The notes under the pieces were generated by a model. The model was not told the DNA's origin and did not search any database. It saw only the letters and a program-made list of their open reading frames with translations. Both the position numbers and the translations under genes were made by a program. Source: Paramecium sonneborni (Eukaryota; Ciliophora; Oligohymenophorea; Peniculida; Parameciidae). From it: DNA of 64,000 nucleotides. The DNA lies in the NCBI GenBank assembly GCA_905182985.1, contig CAJJDN010000073.1:132327-196326 (forward strand). Direction: 5' to 3'. Positions 50,137 to 63,479 of this stretch are shown here, piece after piece; the stretch's first letter is position 1; every line of letters begins with the position of its first letter.

Positions 50137-50539
50137 CATAAAAAATTATGGTTCTATTATAAAATAGTTCTTAATCTTAGAGAGCTAATATTTATCCTTT
50201 TAAAATTTTTTAAATAATCTTTAATCTTTGAAAGTTTAATTAGATTTATATTAGTATTATCTCAAATTGGTGTTATAATAAATTTGAATCTAATTCTGTT
50301 AGAAACTATTATTAGATATCTATTCTTTATCTTAATGTAAACTCTCTTAAAAATTGTGTATATTATGATATACTTATTTAAGTATCTCTTTTAATAATAT
50401 CCACTGCTTTGTGAATTCAAACAACAATCTATTTTCTTATTAAAATTCAGCACTTTAATTTTACTCAAAAATAATTTCAAATTTTGTTTCTAGCTGAATT
50501 AATCTATTTAATTTTTGATTTTAAAGCAGTCAATATCAT
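50137..50539 (-). CDS. Small hypothetical protein, frame break near start
   Basis: ATG 50539 (MILTALKSKIKQINSARNK) is followed, after a one-base shift at an AAAATTT run near 50480, by about 110 codons of open frame (SAEFQQENRLLFEFTKQWIL; QVYHNIHNFQESLHQDKEQI). The exact stop is not clear because the frame stays open into the end of the convergent coiled-coil gene; I place it near 50137. No family is recognised. It starts 38 bases downstream of the helicase stop on the same strand. Confidence 0.4.
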
Positions 50540-50577
50540 TAAATGTAAAATATATATAAGTTTATAATGTTTTTAAT

Positions 50578-53500
50578 TCAAAATTAAGCCAAAATTTTTC
50601 CAAAAGCCGATTCTTCATTTACTTAATCTTTTTTTTTATTTTTATTTGGGTATTGCTTTACTTTATTTATAATTTCATCCAACTTGTTGTTAATATCAGT
50701 ATGTCTATATATAATTTGTTTATTACTTTTATGATTCTAGTTCTGATTCCAAATCACTAACACTTTTCAATAAAAATACTAACTCTTTAAATAATGAATA
50801 AGATATCCCTAATTATTTGAATTATTTAATGCAAGTATGTAATACTCTAAAAATATAAAAAATAAAGATTTTTACTTCTTTAACTTATCAATTTTTTTAT
50901 AAATTTCAGCTAGTTTCATATTACCAGTTTCCATTTTAGATCTCATTTTATTTCTAAAACCTACGTATGAGAAATTTAGTTCGTTTATTTATTAATTCAA
51001 TGTTGTATTAAATTTTTGATTATATGGTAGATATTAAGGTTATTAAAAATTATCCAAGTTAATATGGCAATTTATTTTTTCTCCTTCAATTAATTTTATA
51101 TTATTTAATTATTTAAAGTAATAATTAAAGTTTTTTCTGACTTCCAATTAAACTTAAAGTGAAATTAATATTTAATAATTTATGTCAAATTTTTCAAATA
51201 TTTCTCTATTTGATTAAATTGATTAATTAACGATATTCAGATCTTCTTCAGTTTTATGATTTTCTTCTTTTACCTTTATTTTCTGTTCATCTTTTGCTTA
51301 TACTAATTTAAGATTTTCTTCCTTTTGCAAATTGAGATTTTTAGGACTTTTTTATTCTTTTCCATCCTATTACTGTACTGTTTCAGTTTTTTCAGAATTT
51401 TCTTGAAGAATAACTTACTTTGTTATTTCATTTTATTTATCATCTTAAGGTTGAATATTTTATTTTTCATTTTTTAAGTCATTTTATTGTTATACATTTG
51501 GACAATGTTGATTAAACACTTTTTCTTATTTAAACGGTTATAATTCTTTTTCAATCAAATCCAAAATTTCCTTATAAAAAGAATCCTTTAATTTAAGGTG
51601 TAATAGGTTTTCATTCAATATAATTAAAAGATGATGGATATAATTTTTAAAACTTAACTTATTACTTTCAATTATAAATCTTATCAAAATCAAATAGACA
51701 TTTTTTAATAATTTATAAAGTTTTTCCTAATCGTAATCCCATTCTATAGATATTTCATTATTTTGACATTAATAAAGATATGATAAGAATTATAAATTAT
51801 GATGTTATTATTCAAAAAGAAAAAAATAAAATTCCTCTTACTTATTTTGATTTTACGTTTAAGTCTAATTTTAAGATTGGGAGGTTGTAATTTATTTATC
51901 TTGTTCTTTTTCTAATAATGCTTCTTTTTAATTTTACTCAGATAATTTACTTTATACTTCATTTTATTCATTATTATTATTAATATTATTAATTACATGA
52001 ATATTTTAGAGTTCTTTCCCTTTATCGAAAGACCATTTTTCTTAATCTGATAACTGCTATTCTTCTGTTTTTTCTAAGGACTAATTAAAATCTAAAGATT
52101 TATTTTCTTAAACTGAAGACTCAACAGTTAGTTGTGATGGTTTTTCTTAAATTTATGAGATTTAATTAGATTCTTAAATTTTTCTTTAATTAGATTAAAT
52201 TTCCTTTAAGTTTTTATTATTATCTATCTCTTTAGATAGAAAGTTTACTATTTCATTGATCCATTAATTTTATTCATCATAGTTTTCAATGAAATAGTCA
52301 TTTTCAATTATTTAGTATTTAAGGTGAATTACTTTTTATTTTTATTAATTATCCTATTGAAAATTATCGCTATAAATAAATAAAATCAAAATCATGATTA
52401 CTTAATTAATTTCATGTTTTAAAATATCTAAGTGATAATACTTATTTTAGTTATTGTTATAATGAAATCTGACCCAATACTCAATAGACTATATTGATAT
52501 AATGTTTTTACAATAAGTATAAAAACTTACTAAATTAGACATCAAACCATAATCTGTTTTTGGATTTTTAATTATATCTTGAATAGATATAGGAATCTAA
52601 ACTATCAATGAATCAAGAATTTGAATGGCTTAAATCAAACACTTTTTATGATTCAATTTTGGAATCTTATCATTATTAATGTCATAACACAACTAGTCAA
52701 TAATTGTTATAATATATGGAATGAGATTTTCATTTTCAAGCAAAAATTAATAATTACTATCATTTTAATAGGAGTTTTTTTAAATCATTTCTTCAAATAA
52801 GAACTAAAAAATTACTTCATTGCTTTAATTTACACTGTCTTAAATTTTTTTTATAAATTCGATATTTTTCTAATATATATCTTAATCAGAATAAAATTCA
52901 TTAGAATTTATTTATAATTGAATTAGCATGCTTTAACCAAAAACATTTAGAAATTTCGATTCTGAAACATATTTACCATTGAGAGAACAAATAGCTGAAA
53001 ATATATTTTCTTTATTTTAATAATCTTCATAGTCTAAGTTAAATAAGTTATTAACCATCAATAATAGTCTCTTAAGATATAATATCTATTCAAAATTACA
53101 ACTCTAAATAAATTTATTTTAGAACTTTTCATTTTCATAATAAAGAAAATGCAAGATTATCATAAACTTTTCCTTTTAGTTTTAAAGATTTAATAATTTA
53201 TCCATATCTTTATAATTTAGTTCTTTATTTTACTGAATTGAAAAATGAAATTGAAAAAATAATGAAAATCTCGAAGAAAATTATTTATTAATCATTTCTT
53301 CCATGCGCTAAGAAAATATCATAGGTTTATATTTCTTATATACTTATGAATAATACCCTAGAAGATAATAGCTCTTAATAAGAAATAAATTTTAATTTTT
53401 TATTTCTAGAATTTATTCCTTTTCTAATAATAAATCAAAAAATTCTTGAAATTATAATTTTTAATCCTCATTTTAATATTTAAGAGTTTCTTTAAGTACT

Positions 53501-56500
53501 TCAAATTAACCTAAAAAGAATAATTCTAAAAGTGAAATCTAATTATCAATTATTTTTGGGTAATATTACTCTTTAATTTCTAATGTTTTAAAGTTCAAAC
53601 TTGGGAAATATTTATATAATAATGATAATTTTTATGGGTATAGGACAATTAAAATTTAATATTGATTCAACTATTATAATACTTCAATAGCAAATTCTTA
53701 CAATATTTCATCTATTTTGATTTATTTTTCCTCAAAGATTTTAGAAATATTTTCTTTATTGTGATTATTCATAATCATATTTTAGTCAATAATTTCGAAA
53801 TATTAATTCCAAAAAACTTTCAGTTACTCAAACATCATCTCTTCTAGATCATCTTTAATATAAATTTAAGAATCAAGTATTGCATTCAATTCTTAATCAA
53901 AAAGATCTTTAACTGCAACTTTGGCTAAAATATTTTTTGAAAAATTCTCCAATATAAATTTTTCTTTATTTATAATATAGTTTTTAATATTTTTTGATTT
54001 TTCAACTAATTAATAAAAAATATTATATTTTTCCTTCATTTATTTCAGTAGATATTATTTAATTTCGTCTTTATCTAAAAGATTCCTAGAAAAACATAAC
54101 TTTAAAACTTCATATTTGAAGAATTCATCTTAATATCTATTTGATAATAGTTTTAATACTTTGGTCAATCTACCTATTTTATAGTAAATAATTATTGCAA
54201 GTAATATTTATTTTAATTTCTTTGCACTCTTTGCAGCTTATGGATAAAGCTTTAAATTTAAAAACAAAATAGTGCTATCTTCATACATCATTCCAGAATA
54301 AAAACAATTTGCAGCTTGAAATTAATCATTTATTAGAGGATCTAAAAATTTAAAAGCTGCACATTAAAAATCTTATCTTAATTATTGTTCTAATTGTTCT
54401 ATTTTTTTCTTTAAATCTAAAGTGGCAGCTGTTTAAAATTTAATTTTGTATGATTTATAATTTGCTAATTTTAAAGATCCTTTGGTAGCAATATTGAATG
54501 CTGAGGATAAATATTCCATCTTTTAATTTTGGCATATTTAAAAACATTTCTCAGCTTCATCATATAGTTTTTTTTAAAACATTAATTATCCTTACTATTC
54601 CCAATTTTATTTTTATTATTCATTTAATATTCTTCGTTTATATTTTTATTAACCTTCTTAGAACTCATTCTATTATTCTTCTGTCTTTTAAATAAATAAT
54701 TATTTTTATCTTAATTCTTCCTATCTATTTTGGGCTAATTATAAAATTTGTGAATATTCCTCTATAAAATCACAAACATTATATTTTTTTAGAATCCTTT
54801 CTAGATGAGATCTTTAAGCTGGTTCATCATCATATATAATAACCCTCTTTTTAGCTCTTGTAATACACACATATAACATTTTTAATTCATTACATAGACT
54901 TGAATACTCATTAACTTTTGTTTTGTCATATCTTTAATTTAATTTTAATTTTTTTTAAATTACATATTATGCATCTTTTGTTAATTCCCAATCATTTGTG
55001 TTATTTTATTCTTAATATTCTAATTCATATATATTTTTAAATACTTGTTATGGATTCTTCAAAAACTTACTTATCTATATAAGTTTAATCTACATCTATG
55101 CAAGCTAACAAAGACCATTACTCTTAAGGAATTGGATCAGTACTAAAACAATTATAGATAATAACATCATCAAATTCTAATCCTTTTGCTTGATATGTTG
55201 TTAGAACTCTAGCTGTTTTAAATTATTTTGGAAGTGCTTCTTTTGCTTCTTAATTTTTCACAATTATAACTTAATTAAATCCAAATTCTACATCACATTG
55301 TTCTTCAGCATCACAATCTAAATTTAAATAATCATTTATTAATTCTGGTTTATTATTAGATATTATTATAGGTTTAGGACCCTTTAAATTTGAGATTTCT
55401 TTTTATAAATGATCTAAGCTATTTGGAAATAATAACTCTAATAAAATAATTATGCAATTTGCTAATTATAGAATACTATTATGAGATCTAAAATTAGTTG
55501 TTAGTTGATAGACTTAAAATTTCTCTATTTAATTTGATCCTATTTATTTAGAGGTTTTAAAAATAGTTTATAAATCAGAAAATCTAAATCCAATTCCTTT
55601 TAGAATACTTTAAGCAGTATCCCCACAAAATATTACTCCTTATTCTGTTATTTTACAAAAAAGTTCAATCATAGCTTAAGGTAAATCTTAAACTTCATCT
55701 ACATACGAATAGTGGATAGGAAATTTAATTAATTAATTTTATTCTATATTTTTCAGCAAGGAATTGATAATATCTAATTAATCAAATAATTTTTATTCTT
55801 CTTTCCATTTTTCATAATTTTCAAAACATTAATAAATTTCTTGAATTTATGCTTCAGTTAAATAATTTTCAACTCTTTCTTTATATAACTGGAATGGAAG
55901 ATATCTATTAGGATACATGTATGAATATTAGGAACCCTTAATGTATGAATAAATCTATGTCCATATTAATGAAGGAAGAGCAATATCATAAAAATTATGT
56001 CTTACTTTTCTAGCTTCTTAAGGCCAAAATTATAAATAAAATAACATGAAGTCAACCTCAGGTATAATAATTTCTTTTATATTCTTATTACTTTAGAAAG
56101 TTGAAAATTAATATTTAGTTTGTTAATATTTATTTGATTAAGGAAACCATTCATCTAAATTTATGCCATTATGATCTAAGAAACCTATTTTATCTCTATG
56201 TTTATCTCTAAATTTATTGATCCTTTCATCAGAGAAAAATGGATTTTAAGATTGTTTATCTAAAAATATTAAGATTTATTCTACTGATAAAAAACCAGGA
56301 AAATTAATTTATTAAAAAGATTTTTAATTCGATTTTGAATTTTCCAATTAAGAAATATTTTCTTATTGAGAATTTTAACATTTATCCTCTTGTAAAATAA
56401 AATCTAATACATCGTATTCATAGTTTGTAATAACACTTTCATTAATTGAAACACTAATTATATAATAATAATTACAAGGATTCATCCAAATTGAATGTTT

Positions 56501-57798
56501 ATGTCTATCTATGTTTTATTATAGCATCTGAAGCTTATCTTTCTAATTTATGATAATATTTTTCAACTTCTTAAACTAAAAATTTATTAGCTGTTGAAAA
56601 TATTGAATGTATTTGAATATCTTTATTCTAATAGTCTTACAAAAATTATATTCTTTTTTAACCTAGTAATTTACTTCTGACTTTCACTAACATTTCTGTT
56701 GCAAATATTCTTAAGACAATACTTGTTGTTTTTCCTGTTCCACTTCTACCAATAACTAATGCATTATTCTTTGTTCCGACAATTTACTTTTCCTAATTTG
56801 ATAATTTAATTTTAAATTATTAAGATTTTTAAAGCAGATCTAAAATTTGCCCTGCAGATTCAAAATCTGCAAATTATATCAATTTATATTTATTTTAATT
56901 TCCAATATCTTCATAATAAAATTGAATATTTAATTTTTCATGAAAAGATTTCTTCATATACTATCCTTTAAACAACATATTTTATTTTTATTCCATGAGT
57001 TATTTAAATTGTAAAGGAATCCATTATATAAATTTTAGTCTTTATGATTAATAAATAGATTCAGGCCAAAGTTACTTTTCAAATTTAAATAAGTAGTTTT
57101 ATGATTTAGCATTAATTCCTGTTAATGGAAGACTAATACATTCTATTTAGTTTAGATCAGATCTATAAAAGTCTTGGAAATTATTTCTCTAATAATCTAA
57201 AATTGTATCTGTAATTTCTGATCCTTTTTGATAAAAGAAAATATCAATAAGAGTGATTTTTTGAATAATATCAAAACAAATAAACTAAATCTAATAATAA
57301 TTTTATTGATATACTTATTATTTGGAGTCTTAAATTGATTTATGTAAACCCACTTCAAATAGTATGCTGAAATTTTCAGTAGATTGAAGTAAAAAAAAAC
57401 TTTAATAAATTAAGACATATGGCACTCTTAAGTAAATCAAATTAATTTTATTACTTTTAATATTGAAATACCCATCTAAGATTAACAAAATAGATGAAAT
57501 AATTGCTAATATTTTATCATTTTTATTTATAATCTTATTGAGCATTTATTCTACTTTAATAGATAAAATTACTTGAAATTTAATATTACCATAAAGATTC
57601 TTTAATAACATCAAATGTTGTAGTCTAAAACTTTTATTCATCTTCTCCAATAAAAGAATCAATAATCATTTATGTAAGGATTTTCTCAATAGTCATATCC
57701 TTCTTTTTTGAATCTCTTTGTTATTGTTTGATATAGTTTTAGATTTTTGACTTGTAATTTTTGGTTTAACTTTCAGTATTTTTTTAGTTCGAGTTCAT
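50578..57798 (-). CDS. Giant TRANK1-like UvrD-family (SF1) helicase protein
   Basis: From ATG 57798 to TGA 50578, about 2,390 residues. The ATPase part lies between about 56770 and 54830. Walker A is VIGRSGTGKTTSIVLRIF. Motif II is YVDEVQDLPQAMIELF. Then come FCGDTAQSI, FRFSDL, NFRSHNSILQLAN, TTYQAKGLEFDDVIIYN and LYVCITRAKKRVII. The DEVQD and GDTAQSI forms match TRANK1 (TPR and ankyrin repeat-containing protein 1) and its eukaryotic relatives. The ~1,350-residue C-terminal region is helical and possibly repeat-like, with a Gln/Glu-rich linker. Introns include 55075-55093 (19 nt), 50847-50875 (29 nt) and 50705-50726 (22 nt). One frame break is suspected near 57590. Helicase activity on DNA or RNA is inferred from the motifs. 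The N-terminal ~230 codons recur at 58220-58922. Confidence 0.87.
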
Positions 57799-58023
57799 TT
57801 TGTACAAAATTTCTGTAATAAATAAATTATAAAAATTATAATATGTATTATTATTTTAAAATTGATTTTAATATATAAAGATTAAATTTATTTTATTTGA
57901 ATGTAATTTATTTAATTTATTTTTTAAAGAATAAAAAAATATTATTTGTAAATTTCTTCTAGAAATGGTCTAGAAATTAAAAAAAAAACAAGCATTATAA
58001 TCATAATATTATAAAATTTAATT

Positions 58024-58218
58024 TCAATATTTTTATTCTTTTCTTTATGTATTCATAAAAGTATTTCGACTTGAGATACATGAGAATGGTTTTAGATAGC
58101 AAATCTAAAGCATTCTTTTTGTCAGATTTCTAGCAGTTTATACTTATTATTCTAATTTAAAGTTCTAATTAGATTTGCCTCTTTTAGGACTGTTGTTTTT
58201 TGAAGAATAATCAAAAAT
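58024..58218 (-). pseudogene. Duplicated 3' end of the gene at 59148 (assembly copy)
   Basis: The last 195 bases of the gene at 59148-60045 appear here and stop at the N. The bases between 57799 and 58023 are non-coding AT-rich flank. The corresponding helicase fragment in the right-hand copy is 58220-58922. Confidence 0.8.
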
Positions 58219-58219
58219 N

Positions 58220-58922
58220 GTTTTATGATTTAGCATTAATTCCTGTTAATGGAAGACTAATACATTCTATTTAGTTTAGATCAGATCTATAAAAGTCTTG
58301 GAAATTATTTCTCTAATAATCTAAAATTGTATCTGTAATTTCTGATCCTTTTTGATAAAAGAAAATATCAATAAGAGTGATTTTTTGAATAATATCAAAA
58401 CAAATAAACTAAATCTAATAATAATTTTATTGATATACTTATTATTTGGAGTCTTAAATTGATTTATGTAAACCCACTTCAAATAGTATGCTGAAATTTT
58501 CAGTAGATTGAAGTAAAAAAAAACTTTAATAAATTAAGACATATGGCACTCTTAAGTAAATCAAATTAATTTTATTACTTTTAATATTGAAATACCCATC
58601 TAAGATTAACAAAATAGATGAAATAATTGCTAATATTTTATCATTTTTATTTATAATCTTATTGAGCATTTATTCTACTTTAATAGATAAAATTACTTGA
58701 AATTTAATATTACCATAAAGATTCTTTAATAACATCAAATGTTGTAGTCTAAAACTTTTATTCATCTTCTCCAATAAAAGAATCAATAATCATTTATGTA
58801 AGGATTTTCTCAATAGTCATATCCTTCTTTTTTGAATCTCTTTGTTATTGTTTGATATAGTTTTAGATTTTTGACTTGTAATTTTTGGTTTAACTTTCAG
58901 TATTTTTTTAGTTCGAGTTCAT
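58220..58922 (-). pseudogene. Duplicated 5' fragment of the helicase gene (assembly copy)
   Basis: It is identical to 57096-57798 and includes the start codon, but is cut at the N on its 3' side. It is an overlap artefact. Confidence 0.85.
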
Positions 58923-59147
58923 TTTGTACAAAATTTCTGTAATAAATAAATTATAAAAATTATAATATGTATTATTATTTTAAAATTGATTTTAATATAT
59001 AAAGATTAAATTTATTTTATTTGAATGTAATTTATTTAATTTATTTTTTAAAGAATAAAAAAATATTATTTGTAAATTTCTTCTAGAAATGGTCTAGAAA
59101 TTAAAAAAAAAACAAGCATTATAATCATAATATTATAAAATTTAATT

Positions 59148-60045
59148 TCAATATTTTTATTCTTTTCTTTATGTATTCATAAAAGTATTTCGACTTGAGA
59201 TACATGAGAATGGTTTTAGATAGCAAATCTAAAGCATTCTTTTTGTCAGATTTCTAGCAGTTTATACTTATTATTCTAATTTAAAGTTCTAATTAGATTT
59301 GCCTCTTTTAGGACTGTTGTTTTTTGAAGAATAATCAAAAATTTCAAGATTTGGAGCTGATTATCTTAAAGAAATGGGTTTAAGAATCAATTATGTTTTT
59401 TCTGTTTAGAGATTAATAATTTTTTTCTAAGGTGATTCATAAATATAAGGTTTCAAATTGACTTGAGGAGGAGATATTAATTTTTAGTTTTATTTATATT
59501 TCTTAGATAATGGACTCTCTATTTTTAATTATTGTTTTTTAGGACTAATATCTGGAATTGAGAGTAATGTAGCAGTTGATTTCAATGATTTTGTTGAAAT
59601 AGTAAGTTATGATTATTATTGCTATTATATAATTAGACTTGACCATAATTCTTTTGAAGGTTGTTCTTACTATTAATATACATTATGAAATTTATTCATC
59701 TTTGTTGATCTTTTACCACATTCATTACAAGAGCAACTCAACCTTCTTTACCTAGAATCATCTATTTCAAACATCTTTTCTTTGAAGTTTTTATTTCTTT
59801 GCTGTTTATTTGAGTTTCTAATCAAGTTATTTATAAGCACTGTTTTATGATAAAAAAGTAATCTTCTTTAAATCTCTCTACCTTCTGTTTTTACAATAGA
59901 TGCTTATGAAACTCTTTGTTTTGGAATTTCTTAGAAAATAAAATATTATGATGCATTTAAACTTCGAGCTATACATATTATTTAAGAATTTACATCTTTA
60001 TTTTTCCACTTTAAAGCAACTCCAACTAAATTTATTAGATTTCAT
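59148..60045 (-). CDS. Protein of unknown function with a small Cys motif
   Basis: An open frame of over 280 codons ends at TGA 59148. It includes KQRVSQASIVKTEGREIQRR, a Cys cluster LSCSCNECGKRSTKMNKF near 59735, a Ser/Thr-rich middle (LLSIPDISPKKQQL) and a basic tail. The start is uncertain: ATG 60045 is in a different frame, and one shift or intron near 60025 is needed. C-x-C-x2-C could bind metal, but three Cys alone do not define a known finger. The 3' end lies inside the right copy of the assembly overlap, and the same 195 bases recur at 58024-58218. No family is recognised. Confidence 0.5.
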
Positions 60046-60085
60046 TAGAAGAATCTAATTATAATATAATAATTATATCAATAAG

Positions 60086-60703
60086 ATGGATATAACACTT
60101 AAGAAAAAAACATTTAAATTTCATGTTAAATCAGCTAGTACATCAAATATTTTTGCAAGTCCTCAATCAACAAATACTCCACTTACTGGAAGATCTATTG
60201 CATAATATGTTCATATTCCATTTCTTTCTTTTAAAAAATGTGAATTAAAGAAATATATCTATAATGAAGAAAAAGAATATTTTTAAAAGAAGTAAATCAT
60301 TGAATCTGGTTATTTAACATAAAGAGGAATGTCTAAATTGTTAAAACCAAATAGTAACTATATTATTCTTAATTTAGGATTGAAATGGTAAAAAAATGAC
60401 TTAAAACTTCATGATACTATTTTAAAAACTAAATTAAATATAGCAGACATCATTTTAAATGCAAAAGGAGGTTAAACTCGTAGAGAATTTTTAATTGAAA
60501 AAATACAGAATTAAATAGAAAGTCCTAAATAAATATTCAGTCAATAAACCATTAAAAGTGAACATAATGTTTAAATATTTATGGATAGATTGAAATTTCA
60601 ATCAATACCATCAAAATTAAGAGGAGATTCTTCATCACCATCAAAAACAATATAATCTCAAAAGTTTATCTTTAATTCTTCAACAACCTATTAAACAGAA
60701 TGA
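60086..60703 (+). CDS. Small intact protein of unknown function
   Basis: A clean frame from ATG 60086 (MDITLKKKTFKFHVKSASTS) to TGA 60701-60703 encodes 205 residues without introns. It is basic and Ser-rich at both ends, with a central part containing LSFKKCELKKYIYNEEKEYF and GYLTQRGMSKLLKPNSNYII. I do not recognise a family. It is divergent from the gene at 60045, with about 40 bases between the start codons. Confidence 0.65.
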
Positions 60704-61065
60704 TTCTATAATATGAAATATAATTTTAAATCATAATTCAAGTAAAAATTAATCTCTGAAATCTAAATTTCTTTTAATTCTTTTTTTTTTGTTTTCTTAT
60801 TTTATTTTAAGAAATTTCTAATTTTTTCATCTCAAATTTAATACATCCTCAAATTGTGATTTCAATTAAAATATTAATATAATTTGAAGAATTATTTTTA
60901 AAATGTATATAAATTTAATCTTTTTGATCAAAATTTTATTGATCTATTATAATTCTTTTTCTTTGAATTTCTTAGTTCTGTTAAATTTTCTTTTTAGAAA
61001 ACGATAAAATTGTGAAATTATAAATAAACAATAATTTAAATCACAAAGTTAGTTTGATTTTATAA
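60704..61065. other. Intergenic stretch between convergent genes
   Basis: About 360 very AT-rich bases between the 3' ends of two convergent genes. No frame, repeat or RNA gene was seen. Confidence 0.5.
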
Positions 61066-63479
61066 TCAAATTTTACTTTTCAAATCTGTATCAAGCTCTT
61101 TTATTTCATTAGAAACTTTACTCATTTGTTATTAAACTACTTATCTATTACTTTATTCAGATGATTTATTTAAATTCACATTTTTTTGTTATATATCAAG
61201 TTAATTTTCCAATTCTTAAATTTATTAAATTAAAGATGATTTTTTTTGTTTTAATTGCTCCTAACTTTTATTTATCAAACTATTTTAATCATCTAATTAG
61301 TATTATTCCGACATTTCTTAATATTTTCGGTCTTTAATATTTTATGATTAATTTAACTCAATTTCATGATTTCCTTAATAATTTTATTCAAGATTTTAAC
61401 TTTCTTTTATTGAATTTTTGAGACTGTTATTTTAAATCTTTGTGTTTTCTGTTTCTTTATTTTTTTGGTCCTTTAATTATTTATTAAAGCTTAAATTTAT
61501 AAACAAATATTTTACTGATTATCAGTAGAAATTTATATTTAGCTTTATTATAAACTTTTTTGTATGTTGTAATTCATTTCTGTGTTCTAATATACTATTT
61601 GAGATTTCACAAAATCTTCTTAATTGTTATTAAATTGATTTATTTTCTTTAATTTTTGATCTGTCTTTTAATTCTAAATTTCATTTGCGGAATTTGTTTT
61701 AATAAATTAATTTTAAGAATCTTTATTATGATCGTTTTAATTATCCTCTTCGTAAATATTATTTAAATTTGATTTGTTCACTGCTTGCTAATGCAATTAA
61801 AAATTGTCTTTTTATTCAATGTTTTCATTTAGAATATAAACACTTTTAATTGTAGAACTCGTTTTATTCATCAATTCTTATTAATTCTCTTATTATTTTT
61901 AACCTTTACTAATTTTAGGTTATAACTTAGATATCATTTTAGATTCTTCTTCTGGTTCAAAATAGAATTCTTCATTATCAATAGTTTTGTTATTCTTTAA
62001 TGATTAATTATTAGACTCTATAAATAAATTTTACTAACTTATAATAGGATCAGGGTTTTAAGTTTCCTAAATTTAATGAGTTTATTCTTGATCAGCATGT
62101 ATTTAAATCAAGGAATTAATTTATTAATATTTCTTCTTATCTTCAAAAATTTTATCATCTTTTTATTTCTCTGATGTTTACAAACATTTTTCATCTTTAA
62201 TTTATGAATTAACTATTTAATTATCTGGAGTATCTATAAGATTAATTTCCTCAATTTTAGAAACTTTTTCTGACTATTAATAATGTTATTAAGAACTATC
62301 TATTTTGGCTGAATTTTTAGATAATTTATTTTTATGAGTTTAATGCTCCTCATTATTAAGTAAAATAGATTGTTTCACTTAAATAGGTCTTTTTTTAGTT
62401 TTCTATGTAATTTCTATATTCTACGATTAATCTAATTTTTTTGAAATTTTTTAATTGTTATCTTTAATTTTAGAATCAACAAAATCTTAATTTAATACTT
62501 TATTAACAGGTTCATCTTAAGTTTAAATCATGATAGATACACTTTTTTATTATTCTTAAGATATATTTATGTTAGATACATGATCATTTGTTTTTGTTTT
62601 CTAAGAACGTTAAGATTATTCTTTTAGTAAAATGGTTTTTTATTTTTTTTCATTTTCAGTGTCTTAACTTATAATTAATTATTTAGGTGTGATTGCAATT
62701 TAGCAGTTATCAGATTGTTCTGTCTTAATTCTAATTTTTTAAGAAGATTCATTTAGATTATTTGAGTATTCTGATTGAGATTCTGAATGTAATTTAGAAA
62801 TAAATTGAAATGATTTTTCTTAATTATCTTTTTGATTCTAATAATACTGATATTAAAACACTTAGGATTAGATTCTATTTTTTGTCCCATCAGGCATTAT
62901 TCTATAATTTTTTTATTTTATTTTAGAGCTTTAAGATATAATTGGCAATTTAGAGGATTATTTTTCTGTTGTATCACTTTCTCCAGAAAATTCAGTTTTT
63001 TATTTCCTTATATTAAGTTTTTTCAACTCATTATCTTAATAAAATGATTGTGTTCTATTTGGAGTTTATGTTTTTTAATTTTAAGGTTGTAATTTAGTTT
63101 TTAATTACTACTAAATAAAAGAATAATCTGTTTATTATTCTTAAGTAATTTTGAATTTGTTTTATGATTAACCTACATTTTGTGTCATTTAATTTTAGAC
63201 ATCATCTGACTATAACAATATATATTACACATTTTCAACTGCAAAAGTAATTTATTCTAAGAATTTTAACATATCTTCTCTAGTCATTGGTTATTGAAGA
63301 TAATTATTTGTACTATTGAATCTTGGCAATGAGAATTATTATTTTCGCTTTGGAGTTATTTATTATTATCTTTATAATATAGAAGGAGTAGTTGATTTAT
63401 CTTATTAATGTAGTTTTGAATTAACACAACTAACTAACTATTTTTTTCTTTAACTTGTTCTTAGGTTTTGTTAATTCAT
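61066..63479 (-). CDS. Gln/Lys/Ser-rich low-complexity protein with C-terminal coiled coil
   Basis: ATG 63479 (MNQQNLRTSQRKKQLVSC) to TGA 61066, about 800 residues. The N-terminal ~100 residues include a possible folded segment (PMTRED; MLKFLEQITFAVENVQYILL). The middle ~500 residues are disordered-looking and rich in Gln, Lys, Ser and Asn. The last ~130 residues are a coiled coil (EQLKQKKSSLIQQIQELENQ), reached after one frame shift near 61475 at a run of A. Very many Gln are TAA codons. No domain is recognised. It is probably a scaffold or cytoskeletal protein, but this is only inference. Confidence 0.6.

Larger units (their letters stand above)
57096..59342. repeat. Exact 1,123-bp direct duplication around N at 58219 (assembly overlap)
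   Basis: Bases 57096-58218 equal 58220-59342, with a single N between them. Each copy holds the helicase N-terminal coding region, its upstream flank, and the 3' end of the next minus-strand gene. Confidence 0.93.
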
